Below, piece by piece: positions 1 through 13,200 of a DNA stretch of 64,000 nucleotides. The translations under genes were made by a program, and so were the position numbers. A model generated the notes under the pieces. It was given only the letters and a program-made list of their open reading frames with translations, was not told the DNA's origin and did not search any database. Position 1 is the first letter of the stretch; each line of letters starts with the position of its first letter. The DNA comes from Pisaster brevispinus (taxonomy: Eukaryota; Echinodermata; Asteroidea; Forcipulatida; Asteriidae), in contig JAMKCF010000029.1 in assembly GCA_023634235.1 (NCBI GenBank), positions 62,001-126,000 of the forward strand, in the 5' to 3' direction.

Positions 1-122
1 CAATTACTGAACTGGCCTGTTGGTGGCGTACCATCATCACCAAGATCCATCGTGGAGTTGGTTAAAGCTGTTAAAGAATGGCACTGCGAGCATAAAGACG
101 ACCGAATTACAATTCAGTGCAT
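1..122 (+). CDS. Copy 0 exon: D2 WPV loop to signature Cys (partial)
   Basis: The left end is cut by the window. Donor GTATGG follows ...CAG TGC AT. It is equivalent to copy A 37354-37499. Confidence 0.9.
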
Positions 123-1040
123 GTATGGTGTTTGTTCATTTCCTTCTGCAATATTTTTCAAATGATTTCACCTGATTTCATTGTATTTTGTTTTTAAAGT
201 TATCAAAAATGGCCGATTTAAATTATTAAGTTGCATGTAGATGACGTTCATAACAGTCTCAATCCTACAATCGATGAAGTCTAGAGCAAAAAACTATTTG
301 TTGGCTTAGTTGTTATCTTTGCATAAAGTTTCAATTAACAATTATTATTTCTATTGCTCATTCAATGGTACTTTTTTCTTCAGACATTAACAAACAAGAA
401 ATAACTTCAAGATTTGCAATTTGTATTAAGAATGTCACGACAAAAGAACATAGATTAAAGGAAAATTTGTGTTTTAACTACAGACAAAAGAAAGAAAAAG
501 CTTTACTCTGTAAACCACACTTTTTATGATTGATTTTGTTTTGACAGCGACGGTGAGGGCGCCAGTGGAGCATTCTGCGCTCTCCTTAATGTCATAGAGA
601 GACTGGGTGTTGAGAATGTGGTGGATGTGTTCCAGGCTGTCAAGAAACTCAGAGTCTCACGTCATGGATTGGTGCAGTCACAGGTAAGCTGACTTTACCG
701 TTAGTTACCGCTGAGCATGGTATACTTTGGCAGCACTCTTGTTTTCTATGCGGTTAATCTATATGACTGGTACTCTGTGTTCCTCAAACCCACCTGACAA
801 CCTACGGAGACCGTGGCTCAATTTTGCTTGCCAGAATAAGGTTACCTATACCAAAGTACAATTTGGTATGTACTATCTGCAACTGGTATCCCGGTGCAAA
901 TTTAAGCAACATTTTCTTTGGAAACAAACATGCATTGTTTTGATGCCTTCCGTTTTGATTTTTTTCAGGAGCAGTACAAGTTGATCTACGAAGCCTTACA
1001 GATGTATTTGGACGTTGACGTCGTGTATGCAAACATTTAG
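1..1040 (+). CDS. Copy 0 (3' end): receptor tyrosine phosphatase, last three D2 exons
   Basis: This is the tail of an upstream paralogue, cut by the window edge. Coding exons are 1-122, 548-683 and 969-1040, ending in TAG at 1038-1040. They encode the end of the second phosphatase domain, from LLNWPVGGVPSS through ITIQCIDGEGASG to YLDVDVVYAN. They match copy A exons 37354-37499, 38074-38209 and 38650-38721 in length, phase and splice sites. Visible replacements are few (KAVKEWHCE for TAVKEWQHE, final Ile for Met). As in copy A, the signature arginine is Ala and the WPD aspartate is Val, so this domain should not be catalytic. The frame is open throughout the visible part. Confidence 0.9.
548..683 (+). 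CDS. Copy 0 exon: D2 degenerate signature loop
   Basis: Acceptor TTTGACAG, donor GTAAGC, 136 nt. It encodes DGEGASGAFCALLNVIERLG and onward, the same as copy A 38074-38209. Confidence 0.92.
969..1040 (+). CDS. Copy 0 terminal coding exon
   Basis: Acceptor TTTTTTCAG. It encodes EQYKLIYEALQMYLDVDVVY and four further residues including the stop (TAG). Confidence 0.92.
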   Translation, partial: EQYKLIYEALQMYLDVDVVYANI

Positions 1041-3935
1041 AAATCCTTCATCAGCAGGTACCTTGTTAAAGCTAACTAAACAAGACGATTCAACAAATTA
1101 TAACAAGTGGTCCATTTTGTAATTCCGTCATACTCGAAATTTGTTTGTGCATACCAACAATGAATACCATATTGCACTTTGCCTAATGTTTTCCAAATTG
1201 AGAAATGTTATTATGTGATCCTAATTCACCATTGTGTGTTTTGGTTGCAGCACTTGGAATGAGAAAAAAAACCTTGATATAAAAAAACAAATTTGATGAA
1301 TCTTTCACAGGTTGGTTATATGATACTTTTGTTTGAACCTATAACTAGGAAATGGGAAACAATTAATACGTATAAGGTTTTAGAATGTGAAAGGAATATT
1401 CCAAACATAGAGGTCTGTATTAGATTTGCTAGAAAGTATTTGAGCTATGTGGACATAATTACAACTCTAGGGTGTTGTTCACTTTCACATTGAAACAGCT
1501 TAACCAAACACTTTGCTTTTACACAGCGATAACACAAGCATAATTTTGTATATAAGATGGAACTATCGTTGTGTGGTTACTCGTACTTGGCTAAACGATT
1601 CAAAGATCACATTTTTGTAATTTCCAAGCTGTGTTATAAATGGCTCCTTTGGAGCACCTTACTTTCTGTATCCGACCTGCATATTTAATGAGGTCAAGCC
1701 CAGGCACTCTTAGCATGAACACAGAATATAGCAACAACGGAACGTACTGTCGTAACAAAACAAAACTTTATTTGCAAGCATCACCATATAGGATCACATT
1801 TTTAAGAAAGTAGATATATTGTTGAACACTAGCGTTGTAATTGTTTGTTTGTTTTTACTATTTATAAAGAAGAAAATATACATCTTTAAAACCAATACGT
1901 ATGACATGCAAGTCTCAGCTTATTCAAACATTTTGTGTACTTTGGTTACCAGTTGTATTGCTATAATTAGAGGGAAACAAAGGCACTTATTTTAAAGCGG
2001 CCAAACATTGAGTTTACCATCTTTTAAACAAGGATTGATATTTCTAAGAATAAAAAAACAAATGTTTTCTCTTTCCAGCATTTATCCCCATTAAGACCCA
2101 GTATGACATATCAGTGGAAGGAGATGTACCATACTGTTTTTAACAAGTTTTTATTTCAAGCCTATACAAGTTGACAACTGTCTTTTAAATGAAAGTTATG
2201 TAAGTTTGTCGATCACTATGCAGCTTTTTTTTTATAGCAGTCTATGCATATTTTTTTATATAGTAATAAGAAGAACGATGCCAAATAGCTTTGTTATGCT
2301 TGTAATCGAAATTGTAACCAGAGTTCAGAGTATTCTATAAATTTAACGGCAAGTCATGAATACATTTGAAAGAAAATTGTATATACTGAAAAAGAATCTG
2401 AAATAACAACGATAGTGCCAAAGTATTTTGTTTGTTGATACACAGAAATTGTAATGTTTCAATACTCAGACATTTTGAAAAGGAATATACTTTTGTAACG
2501 AGTTATTTGTGGAAATGGAACATTTGCACTCCAGTTGTATGTTTATACTTTCTTTACTTATAGCCTTGTTTTCAGGATTTCTTTATAACGATGCATTTGC
2601 AAAAGATCAGAGCTTTTTGAGGGATCGGACTCTCCAAGCTGTACTAATTCTTTAATGCTTATAGCAATGAAAGTGCCAAAGTATTTTATTTTGTTAATAC
2701 TCAGAAATTGTAGTTTGAATACTCAGGTAATTTTGAAAAGTAGAATATTTGTACGCATTATTTTGGAAATGGAACATAATGCAATCCAGTTGTATGTTTA
2801 AACTTTGTTAACGTATAGCTCCATTTTCGGGAATGCTGTACAACGATGTATTTGCAAAAAGGGCAGAGCTTTTTGAGGGATCGAACTCTCCAAGCTGTTT
2901 ACTTCTTTATTGCTTGAAAATACTGCTTAGAATATCTCTTTGTTTTAAGCAAAACATGGGAGTGGGGCACCAGTTGCAGTAATGTAAACTTTATGTAATG
3001 TTGGCTGTCAGCCTGTTTCTGCTAAGCAAGGCTTTGCTGTGCTTAGCTGACATGCTTCATGGAATTGGGCCCTTTTTGCAACAGTTTTAACGAGCATGCA
3101 ATTCACGTCAGTGGTCAGTAAGTTCTTTCCTTGGGTTCTAACACAAACCAAACATAATGACGTCACCACTTTGCCCTCCCTATAGTTGACTAACAAACAT
3201 GCTGATATTTCAAATAACAATATCACATGCAGTGGACAAAATCTCGAGTGATGTTGTGAATATTTTGTGTTCAGTTCAACCCATTTTGTGGTAAAAAACA
3301 ATTTTGAACTTATACCTTTATTTTTAAATTAAAATTTTGCAAACTTGAGCAGCTGTCGTGACTAAAGCATAACATGTGTATTTATTTATTTATTCTACTT
3401 TTTCGTTAATAAAAAATATATATATACATGGTAAAATCAGCTCAACATGAAAGCTCCTTACACTGATGCCCAGACTATTCATTAAAAAAAAACATTGTTG
3501 CCCAAAGGGCGCTTTTTGAAATACAAAGAAACAATGTGGTGTTTGAAATCTAAAACAATGTCCTATTTCTCTAAGCCTTTTTCGCCTCCATCAACTTTTT
3601 TTTTTTGGCAGTTTAAGAAAGCAGCTGTTGCGTGTCATGAACCTCCCTAAATCAATGGATTTGCACTGGCATGACTGGTTACTGAGCCTCAACACGAAAT
3701 TTAGGCATGTAACATACAGAAGAAAAAGGAAGCTGTATCCAACATGACTTGTAAATCATTCTCCTAAACTCTTAAACAAAAAACTATTTGTGTGTTTGGT
3801 TTATAGGGTCTTTTAATTATTGTGAAACAATATGAACCGAACAATTACATTGACTTTCTGAGTATGAAGTTTCTTTAGAAACAAAACTAATTATTATAAT
3901 AGTATTGTGACAAAAGTATAATACTAATTACTTTT
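1041..3935. other. 3' flank of copy 0 / intergenic, duplicated downstream of copy A
   Basis: AT-rich sequence with no convincing gene. It is near-identical to 38722-41755 apart from indels. It must hold the 3' UTR and poly(A) site of copy 0, but no AATAAA hexamer is clearly shared between the two copies, so I do not place the transcript end. It contains the tandem duplication at 2411-2917. Confidence 0.7.
2411..2917. repeat. Two-unit tandem duplication, period about 258 bp
   Basis: Two diverged units start at GTGCCAAAGTATTTT near 2412 and 2671. Both contain GAGCTTTTTGAGGGATCG and CTCCAAGCTGT. The same pair is present 3' of copy A (40196-40710), so the internal duplication predates the segmental one. 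Confidence 0.8.
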
Positions 3936-3939
3936 ACGA

Positions 3940-4225
3940 TCATCGAGAATTCTGAACAAACCTTGACAAACGAAAGCAAGCGTAAGCATAACGGTTAAGT
4001 GTAACAATTATCCAATGTTCACCGTTGGTTTCGTTTAACTCGATTGAGGGCGCCACATTTATTTCATCGCGGCAAGTTGTGAAACCGCACGGTCAATCGA
4101 TTACCACATGATCTCCGCGAAGACGGTAGGGCACCCGTCTATTTTGATAGTCATATTATCATGAGGGTCATCATCGACATCGTTTTTCCGATTGTGGACT
4201 TAAAACATCAATCTGGAGTACAACA
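3940..4225 (+). promoter_or_regulatory. Probable 5' UTR / core promoter region of copy A
   Basis: This stretch is richer in G+C and CpG than its surroundings. It is almost unchanged between the two copies (equivalent 41735-42007), more so than flanking DNA, and it ends at the ATGATG start exon. No clear TATA box is visible. Its promoter role is inferred from position and conservation. Confidence 0.45.
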
Positions 4226-4231
4226 ATGATG
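4226..4231 (+). CDS. Copy A exon 1: start-codon micro-exon (coding part ATG ATG)
   Basis: The sequence CAACA-ATGATG is followed directly by a strong donor GTGAGT. Spliced to the acceptor ending at 9159 it reads MMFSTPQTTMNRRGVK in frame into the signal peptide. With it, the full exon chain is a multiple of three. The arrangement is identical in copy B (42008-42013). Confidence 0.6.
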
Positions 4232-7200
4232 GTGAGTACAACAATTAAATGCCCAGACCTTTCATCTTCGGGAAGCCAGAACGCGAGTTTTAAGCTATTT
4301 TGTTGGGTCTTTTGGGGGTTCATTTGGCCAAACCGGGAACTGGGTGTTCAGTTCCAAATCGCCGAAACACATTCTACTTGCGTAAATATTTCCCTGGGGC
4401 GCTATACTACGACCGCAGATGTCAACATTCTTTTTCAAGGAGTGCAGCGCCCCTAAAGTACTGGGTCTACCCAAACCCCCATACCCGGTGGTGCAAAACA
4501 CCAGTGTGGCAGGAGATGCTGTCAGATATTTCTGTCCCCAATACGGCCTACTGTGTACAAATTTCTTCTGGTAGCGCCCTCTTTTGAAACAACCTCCTTC
4601 AGCCCATGTTAATTTCCCATGGGGGACAGATTTCACAATGACACTGGCAGTGCTGACAGAGTCACTGACAGTGACAAGTGTCAATGGGACGACTTTCATA
4701 AAGAGCAAGGTTAATCTTAATTGCATGCCAATCAATTGTTATTTCTTAGTATGTGATGTCACAATACAAAAATTTCAGTATGGAGTTTGGGATAGCAATA
4801 TCCCAACAGTTATCTTTAGACAAATATTGATGTTTGAAATCGAGCCTCCTCTAGACTCTATTCACATTTGTTATACTATTGTATACCATTCTGAAAATTT
4901 CTAAAGAAAAGAAAAAAAGAAAACAATATAAAACAATAAATAATTTATTTTTATTTTTATAGAAATTTTTCGATTGAGTTAAAATGAGGAAATGGCTATA
5001 CTGATTTCAAAAGTATTCTATATTTGCACAAAAGGGTTTTGATAGCTTAATTTGCATTGTGTATTTGTACATGTTTTCATCGCTAAGTGTTTCTAAGTGC
5101 ATCTACAGGCTAAACATTTTGCATGTTTTTTCACTATTTCCTCCAGACCCACACAACGGAATCCTTCCAAATTTCACAGGTTTTTTATGAATCCCTTTGT
5201 CATGACCACAAGACAGAAAGAACATGCACCATTATTTGTGTGGGTTTAGGAGTCTATTTATTATTGTATTATCATTGAACACAATGTAACTCATAAACTA
5301 ATTCATTTATAAAATACTATGCTCAGGCCGCTACTATAATTTGAGATCCCCTTACGTCCAACCGCTTATAAGTTCCTTGCGGCTGACTAGTAAGACCTTG
5401 GGCCTGGCATAGTTTTAAACGTAAACAATTTTTCAATTATTCTTAACAATATTTGTTTTACTAGGCATAACCAACATGAACGATTATTGGCTTACTGAAT
5501 GCCGACAATATTAATTACAGGCTTTACTCGTCTAAACTGAGGATAATACTTAAAACATTTACGTACCTTTAAAGGCATATTTTGTTACTTGTTTTATAAA
5601 CCCTTTTCTAATTTTTTTTTTTTTGGGGGGGGCAAACCACCTCGGACAATAAAAGGGGGAAAAACCCCGCTAAAAACCTTTTTGGAGAAAACGCGGGGAA
5701 ACCCATCTATCTCCCATCTATGTGTCAACTGAGTCAATGAACACCCACCTTTGTATACATGTACATGTTTTACCTTTGTTATAAGAAGGCTAAATAGTTT
5801 AGCGAAATGTATTAAGTTTACTAATACAGTGGTATGAACCTAACATTCTAAGGTATGGTGGTTGGGGAGGGAGGCGGAAGCTAAATCTTATTGAAGACGT
5901 TGTACTATCGAAGACAGCCAAGAATAAAATGAATCCCTGTCTTAGGTTGGTTTTCTTGAGCTCTGCTGAAGCTAACCATTCTCTAAACCTACACAAAGGA
6001 CGCAGTGCTTAAATCTAACGAGGTTACGTAATCCCCGGCCCAAATGCACCCCGATTATAACTGTGGTGAATGGCTTCCCACCTGCGCGGGCTATACAAAC
6101 TGCGAACCACATCCATGAGTTTAATACAGAGGTCGCAGCCATGCCCAGCTATTCATAGATTAAATTAAAGGCTTTAATCTTTATTTATTTCAATAATTGT
6201 ATGGTTGATCACACAAAACATGCATCCACTGTCTACGACTGTGTTTTCAGCTCTACTAATCCTGTATAACACCTTTATGAGTATAACTCAAAGTGATGAA
6301 GGTCCAATCAAATAATTGTGATATACGCTTTTTAAAGATCGTTTATTATCACTCTTTAAAAGAAAATTATGTATATATATAAAAAATCCTCCCACCCTTC
6401 CTTCCCTTGTGTCGCTCTTGTCACTCGTTTTTGTTTTCAATTCAAAAAATTAAAATCCCTAGCATTATTTTTAGGTTTTACTTTACATTCCATCCTTCTG
6501 TTTACAGTCAAACTCTTGTACTTATTCAAACTGCATGTATGTCAATTTAAAAACTTATAGATATATAGAACTATTGTCAATATTAAATGAAAACATAGAC
6601 ACTTGATTTTTACTGGCAAAAAGTGAAAACAACAAACGAGTGTTAAAGTTCAACGAATGTTTGAAACTTTAAAAAAAAATAAAATAAAATACAGCATATA
6701 CAGAAAATTCAAAGCATCAAACAAAAGATTAAGTGTAGATGGAGATCTGGGGTCGACTGGGGAAACTCAGTAGAAGAGGGGAGGCAAACACTACAAGTTT
6801 GTCACCACATGATGGATCATTGTGTGAAGCCTCAGGCGAACGAACCTCCGGACAAGGTATCCGTAGATCTACCTACCCCAAACCAGTCCTATCAACCTTT
6901 CACAAGATCGCAGCGGTCGTTTAACACATGGTTTCTACACCAAACTAAACATGCCACTTTCAGTTTAGCTCTCGGATGATAACATATAGACCCTAATCGG
7001 TTCTTTTCATAATCATTATACCCTTTTAATGTTTGCTGATCTACAGACCAAACCCGTGTGTCAGATCAGGCACTTGTATTTACACATTTGATATTGCACA
7101 CACAAAAAATCAAAAACATGCGATGTACGCCAAGGCCCACCGGTTTTAGAATCGCCTTAGAACCACTAATACAACAAGCCTTAGTTTCTCTATTATTTTT

Positions 7201-10200
7201 CTCCATAAGGTTTAGAAACCTACTATAATTCGACTAGCCATAACATTAAAAGCAATACCAACATGCCAACATGCAAGAGCAAGGAGTTGATTCTTTCATA
7301 ATGTGGAAGGAAATAACTATATTATGATTGTTTTTTGCGAAAATCACAAGCTCGCCGTCCTTTACAGTTTAATGTATTTGCTGTTTTGCGTCAAAGCGTT
7401 GTTTTAATACAATGACATTCAAAATAATCACAGTCAATCTCATTAGGGGGCCTATCGTAGTGAAACAGACAGACGGTAGACTGTGGTCATGAAATACGGC
7501 TTATTTACTCAAAACATTCTCCATCCCGTTTTTATTCATGAGATAACAACTTGTTTATGTGGTTTTTACAGAAACTGTGAGCAAAGAGTTGTTTGACAGC
7601 GTCTACAACATATTTTCTTTATTGTTTATAATATAGTTAAATAAGCTCGTAGACACAGTCGGGCACAGTATGTGTTTGTTACCGGTCCCAAGCTCAAACT
7701 AATGCGCTTTTAGTACTGTAAATATAAAAGTACATTGTACTTTCAAAGGGATATAATATTCGTTAGTTTCGGAAGAGTAAATTCAATCCCTTCCTTTTCT
7801 TAAAGATTTTAATGACACCATCTAACAAGCCGATGGCTCCGTTACAGTCGAAAAAACTGTTTATATTTTATGCAATTTTTTTTTGAGCTTCAAACCTCAA
7901 AAAGTTAACGGAACTGAAAACCTTGGCTAATAATGTGTCCATATTTCTGGCGTGTCGTGGCTGAGTGGTTAAGAGCACCGGACTCAAGCTCTAGTGTTTT
8001 TGAGTGTGGTTTCAAACCCTTGTCGTGGCACTTAATTCCTCGAGAAAGATACTTTACCATGATTGCTTTGCCCTTTGGATCGGATGGGACATTTAGTCGT
8101 AAGTCCCATGTACTGGATTGGTAGTGGACGTAAATGAAACCAGAACACTTACCTTGGAAGAGTAGGGGTTAATCCCTGGGTGTTTGTGGTTCACGTAGCA
8201 AGCATCCTTGTTTACAGGTTTCCCCAGGCTTGCGAGGTACATTGTTCAATTATGAGGCATCCTTGGTTTCATAACTTGAAATATATAATATATAATAGTA
8301 TAAATTAAATTTTTCTCCAGGGTATGCTAGGCTCTTCAGTTTTCAATGAACTGCTCTTCATGGGGGTCCTAGGAACCGTTGGGTTTGGATCCGTTCACGT
8401 GCCTTGCATGAACTTTTAAATCTGATGATGGCCTTTTATACAAACAAACTCCACAGGCATTAAGGTTGAACTGCGTCAGCCATTGTTTCCATTTGTGATT
8501 AGTTTCCATCAGGTGTTTCACAAATGTGGCGTTACCCGACAAGGAAGCGAATATAGAGAACGTAAGAACATTGTGTTACGTTCATCACACTTCATGGTGG
8601 ACGCTTTTATGAGGACAGGTAAGTCAAGTTCATCTTTTATTTTTAGGATTAACCCTTAAGTTTTCAAAAGTGAACAAAAACGACTGGACATGGCCTCGAA
8701 TTCCGCACAGTTGTTAACAATATTTTTATGGTCAATGAAGGGCATCACAAGTCGTGTAGCTAATTTCTACCTTTTTGTGATATGCGTAAATCATTCAGTC
8801 ATTCATCGTGACACATCGCCACCTTTTTTGCTCATGATCCCATCTGTCTTATAGAGCATATTCTTACGAACCAGAAAGATTTTTACATGGGGGGGGGACA
8901 CCAACAAACACCCCAAACCGTGTACTGGGCACGCCCTTAACAACAACATTGGGAAAGTATAAAACTTGGCAAAAAATACAATAATTAATTGGTTTCCATT
9001 TATGTGATATCTTATTCATATTGGAAGATTATACAATGAAGAGTTACTTTTAAGTAACTTCTGCAATGTACTTTCATGTACTAATTCTGATAATTCATCC
9101 CACTGAAAAAAAATTAAAGTTTTGACGAAGGTTAATCTATTTCGTTCACAGTATTGCAGTTTTCCACACCACAAACTACGATGAATCGACGCGGGGTGAA
9201 AGACTCTCCGGCCTTGTTTGGATGTACTTTACTTTGCCTGCTGGTCTTTCTAGTTCTACTACACACTTCACAAGGTAATATGTTTTTTGAGGACTATATA
9301 GATGACATTGCCTTTGTCTCTTTCATGAGAATTTGGATCGCGTGTCACCCGCTGAGCAGAAATGAGGAGGATGCCAGCTACCAGGATCTTAGCTTTTTAG
9401 AAAAACAAATTTTTACCGGCGATCCAGGGGGTGCAACCCATGGCTGGGGTTTAATGGGGCAGCGCCCCCTTTCTAAAATTATTTACATTTTACACCATAA
9501 AAAGTACATACTTTTAGGGTTTTAGACATACAAACACACACAAAACAAAATGCCGGTTGGCGTAACGGGCAAGAAAAAATAGGGTTGTTCCGTAGGGATA
9601 ATTTATTTTTAATCGTCACATTCGTTATTATATTGACTCCTGAACCATACTTTGATTTAATTAAAGTCTTTTTTATATTTTGCTGTAGGGTTTGTTGGTA
9701 CACATTGTTCCAACTAAAACATGACTGTGCACAGCCTCAATGCAGGGAAAAGTCTGAAAATTTCTTTCTAAAATTAAACTTTAACTGATTGGTACAATTA
9801 TTCATCTTGTATGCAAATGTATCCAAAACACATCAACGAACTTGAAAGTTATGAAAACTGCTTGAAGAAAAGCGAAAGCAATAATTCAGGGAGAATCACT
9901 GAATATCAACTTGGCTAATCCCTGTTTTCATTGAACAATTCATGCGGTCTTACGTTTTAGATAATCAACATAGTAAATACAATATAAAAAATAAAGATAC
10001 ATTTCTCATATATGTTACTGTTTGTTTGTTTCTGACATAGGAGCAGTCCATGATTTCACCTGCTTCAATTTAAGACTTTATGCAAAAAGGGTAAATCCTA
10101 TAACTCAACATTACATTGGTGGCTATAAAAGTGGTAGTGACACTGGCGCAGCCGTCTCCTTTAAGCGTGTCTTAGACACTGGAAGTGGCAGTAATCTACC

Positions 10201-13200
10201 AACTGGAGGATATGTGGAAGATCATGACACAGTCAGTGCCAGAATTTATTACATGCCTGACTCCATTGGTGCAGACAGATTTGGTGCTTACAACTGTATC
10301 TTCAGGTCACAAGACTCTGTAAAGATAACAACAATTGTTTTGCGTGAAAACGGTAAGGGGCACAGGAGTAACTGCTGTCTAAGTGAATTGTGTTTTTCAT
10401 TATCATAATGTAGCTAGTGGCAAGAGTTTGTAATTACCGATCTCCCTTCCAACTGATTCAAAAATTTACTATTCAAAAGGTACATGGTGTCGTTTCTCAA
10501 GAACCCACCTTTGATTATTTGCTACTCCTTTAATGTAGGCTAATGGTTGAAGATCATTATTTGGGCATTATTGAATATTTTCAAGGGCCCTTAACTCACT
10601 TTTAAAACAGCATACTTTTGTTTTCACTAAAATTATATAGTCACATACTAGTTTCAAATGATGACAAATTGCTGAGGCATTTTTCTGAAACATTTTTCAA
10701 GATAATGGTGCAAGGATGTAGCATTGATAATGATACAGTTCAACTGAGCTTATTATTGATTGTAGGTGACGTATCTCCAGCTTCATCCACCTTGACTACG
10801 AGTGCTGGAGAGGATGTAACATTGACAATGAAACAGCGTTACGGATCACCAACTGAGCTTCGATGGAGACATAATGGTATTGACGTCACTGCATGGAATG
10901 GCCAATCAAGCATCAGTATCCACAATGTCCAGCTCAATCATGCTGGTATCTATGAATGCTACAGAGGTGGTAGACATTATCTACAGAAACATGCGCTCAC
11001 GAAACTCCTTGTAAGACGTAAGTTGCCAGATGATTTTTTTTCTCTCATTCTATAATGAATAAATCAAGCTATTCAAATTGGTTTTAACAGTTTTTTGCCT
11101 ATCAATTTGTTTCATTAAATTGACTAATGGTTAGATTGTTGATGCTTTCAATTCAAATCTTTGATAATGTTTATTAAATTGATCAAACTTTTTTTTGGCA
11201 ATCTATGTCCTCATCAAAGGGTAAGGATGGCTGGGCTGATAGGGAAAGTTGAGCCACTCCCTATTCATGAAGTTCCCCATACGGCCAGCGTCTCGCGCCG
11301 ATCTCTGTTTCCAAAACCGATGGCAGAGAGGTGTAAGGGCGAGTGTCTGGCGCCTAAAAACCAAACTACTACAGGCAAGGGGGGGGGCTCGTTAGCCATG
11401 GGAGGCAGCCCACTTAAGAGAAGGAATACTCTGATTTTAAACCCGTGTAGATGGGACTCGCTAGCTATGGTCAGCAACTTATCTAAGAGACGGTCACTCT
11501 ACTTCAAGACCACGGAAGCTTGGAGAGGAGATGGGCACCACCAAGCACCATCTTTGCCCACTGAAATATCGTAATAAACACACAGTCAGACAATAACATG
11601 CGGGATCGGTCGAGGCCCGGACTACCAACGACCGCGCTCCTCAATGTTTTGCCTCAGGATGGGCGACAAGTGTGCTACTGGAGCGAAAACGACAGCATCA
11701 ACCATCAAGCTTCCAAAGGAAAGCACCATCATTAGAACTCACCGAGCTTGCCAGATATTCAAGGGACATCTTCAGGCTAGCTGAAGTCAGATGGACTGGT
11801 TGCGGCGAAACAATAGCAGATGAGGGTCACAAACTTTGGCAAAGCGGAGACGACTCCAAACACCAAACCGGAGTAGGCTTCATTGTCAACAAAGACAAAG
11901 TAAACTCTTATCAGCTGCACACCAGTATCCAGCAGGCTCATCTCCATACGTATTTCTGCAAAGCCCCAGAACGTCACCGTCATCCAACGCAAGACTACGA
12001 TGGTAACGCAATTGAAAAATTTCACACAGAAAGTATCACAAAGAAAACACCCAAAAAGGATATCCTCGTCATTATAGGTGTTTGGGGTGCAAAAGTAGGA
12101 TCAGATGCACACGACCAGTTTGGCGGGGACTCGGACGTTTTGGGGCAGGAGAAACTAACGGTCGATCGAGGGCTGCGACTATTGTAATTTGCCAGCAGCC
12201 ACAAGCTCACCCTGGCCAATACGCTGTTCTCACATAAGACCTCCCAATCCCCGATATAACTTCATCGACTTCAAGAAAGCCTTCGACCGCAGGAGAAATT
12301 TCAACTTTACAATAACCCCATCCAAGTCATCGAAACATTTTATAAAGATTCCACCAGTGCAGTCCTCATGAACAACAACCTTGGAGACTTCTTCAAAACA
12401 ACAGCTTGAGTTGGGACAAGGCTGTCCCCTCTCACCAGTACTGTTCAACATTTACCTGGAAAACATCATTCAGGAGACATTTCATGACTTTCATACCTCT
12501 ATGTCCATCAAACGACGGCCTCGCTGCAACCTGCGTTTCGCTGACGATATTGAGCTTATGGGAGGCAGTAAGGCAGAACTTCAGAATTTCACCACCAGAC
12601 TGGAAGAGGCAGCAGGAGCATATTGAATGGAAGTCAGCTCAGAAAAAAAATCGAGATCCAGGTCAACACACACATTCAACAAACAACAACTAACATTATC
12701 CTGAATGGGCAAAGACTTACGGAAGTGTTCAGCTTTAAATATATTGGTTCCACTTCGAGCAAAGGATGGCAGCTCAACCAAATAAACCAAAACAAGACTC
12801 GACCTTGCCTCATCTGCCGTGACAAGGCTGAATATAATCTGGAAAAGCAGCTCCATCAGCCTCCCTATGAAGGTGAAATTGTACAAGTCGCTGTGGTTTC
12901 CATTCTCCTGTATTGGTGTGAGAGCTGGACACTTACAATCAACATAGACGAAGAATTCAGGCATTCGAGCACAAGCGCTACAGAAAGATCATGCACATCT
13001 CATACAGAGAGCAATGAGAATGCAATGTTTAGTCACACAGCAACCCGTCACATCTAGTAAAAGCTTCCACCAACTTCACGTTACTTGATAGCAAGACGGT
13101 GGCATCCGTTGCCCATATAAAAAAAATTAGTTTTAGTGTTGGTTTGAGTTTAATTGAATTTATGGAACTAAAGACCTGTTTGATACATTTGTTTTTCAGA

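Larger units (their letters stand above)
4232..9159. other. Copy A intron 1
   Basis: A 4.9-kb intron, duplicated as 42014-47400. It holds a SINE (7949-8245), a short coding-like ORF (6739-6924), a C2H2-like relic on the minus strand (about 8335-8530) and otherwise AT-rich unique-looking DNA. The open frames at 4295-4904 on both strands are retained in B with changes, but I recognise no protein in them. Confidence 0.6.

Noticed and set aside
4295..4904. Overlapping open frames on both strands just after exon 1
   Set aside because: They keep a similar frame in B but with scattered indels and no recognised domain. Probably an old repeat or chance frames in a more G+C-rich patch.
7949..8030. Leu/Ser tRNA gene
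   Set aside because: Head of a dispersed SINE with a long shared body, and stems do not form a full cloverleaf.
9275..9525. Read-through extension of the signal exon (123-codon frame)
   Set aside because: The GT donor at 9275 is conserved in B and leads in phase to Ig1. The extension has no domain.
12230..13057. Host gene encoding a reverse transcriptase
   Set aside because: Frames are broken by stops and frameshifts, and the same relic in copy B is mostly deleted. It is a dead LINE.
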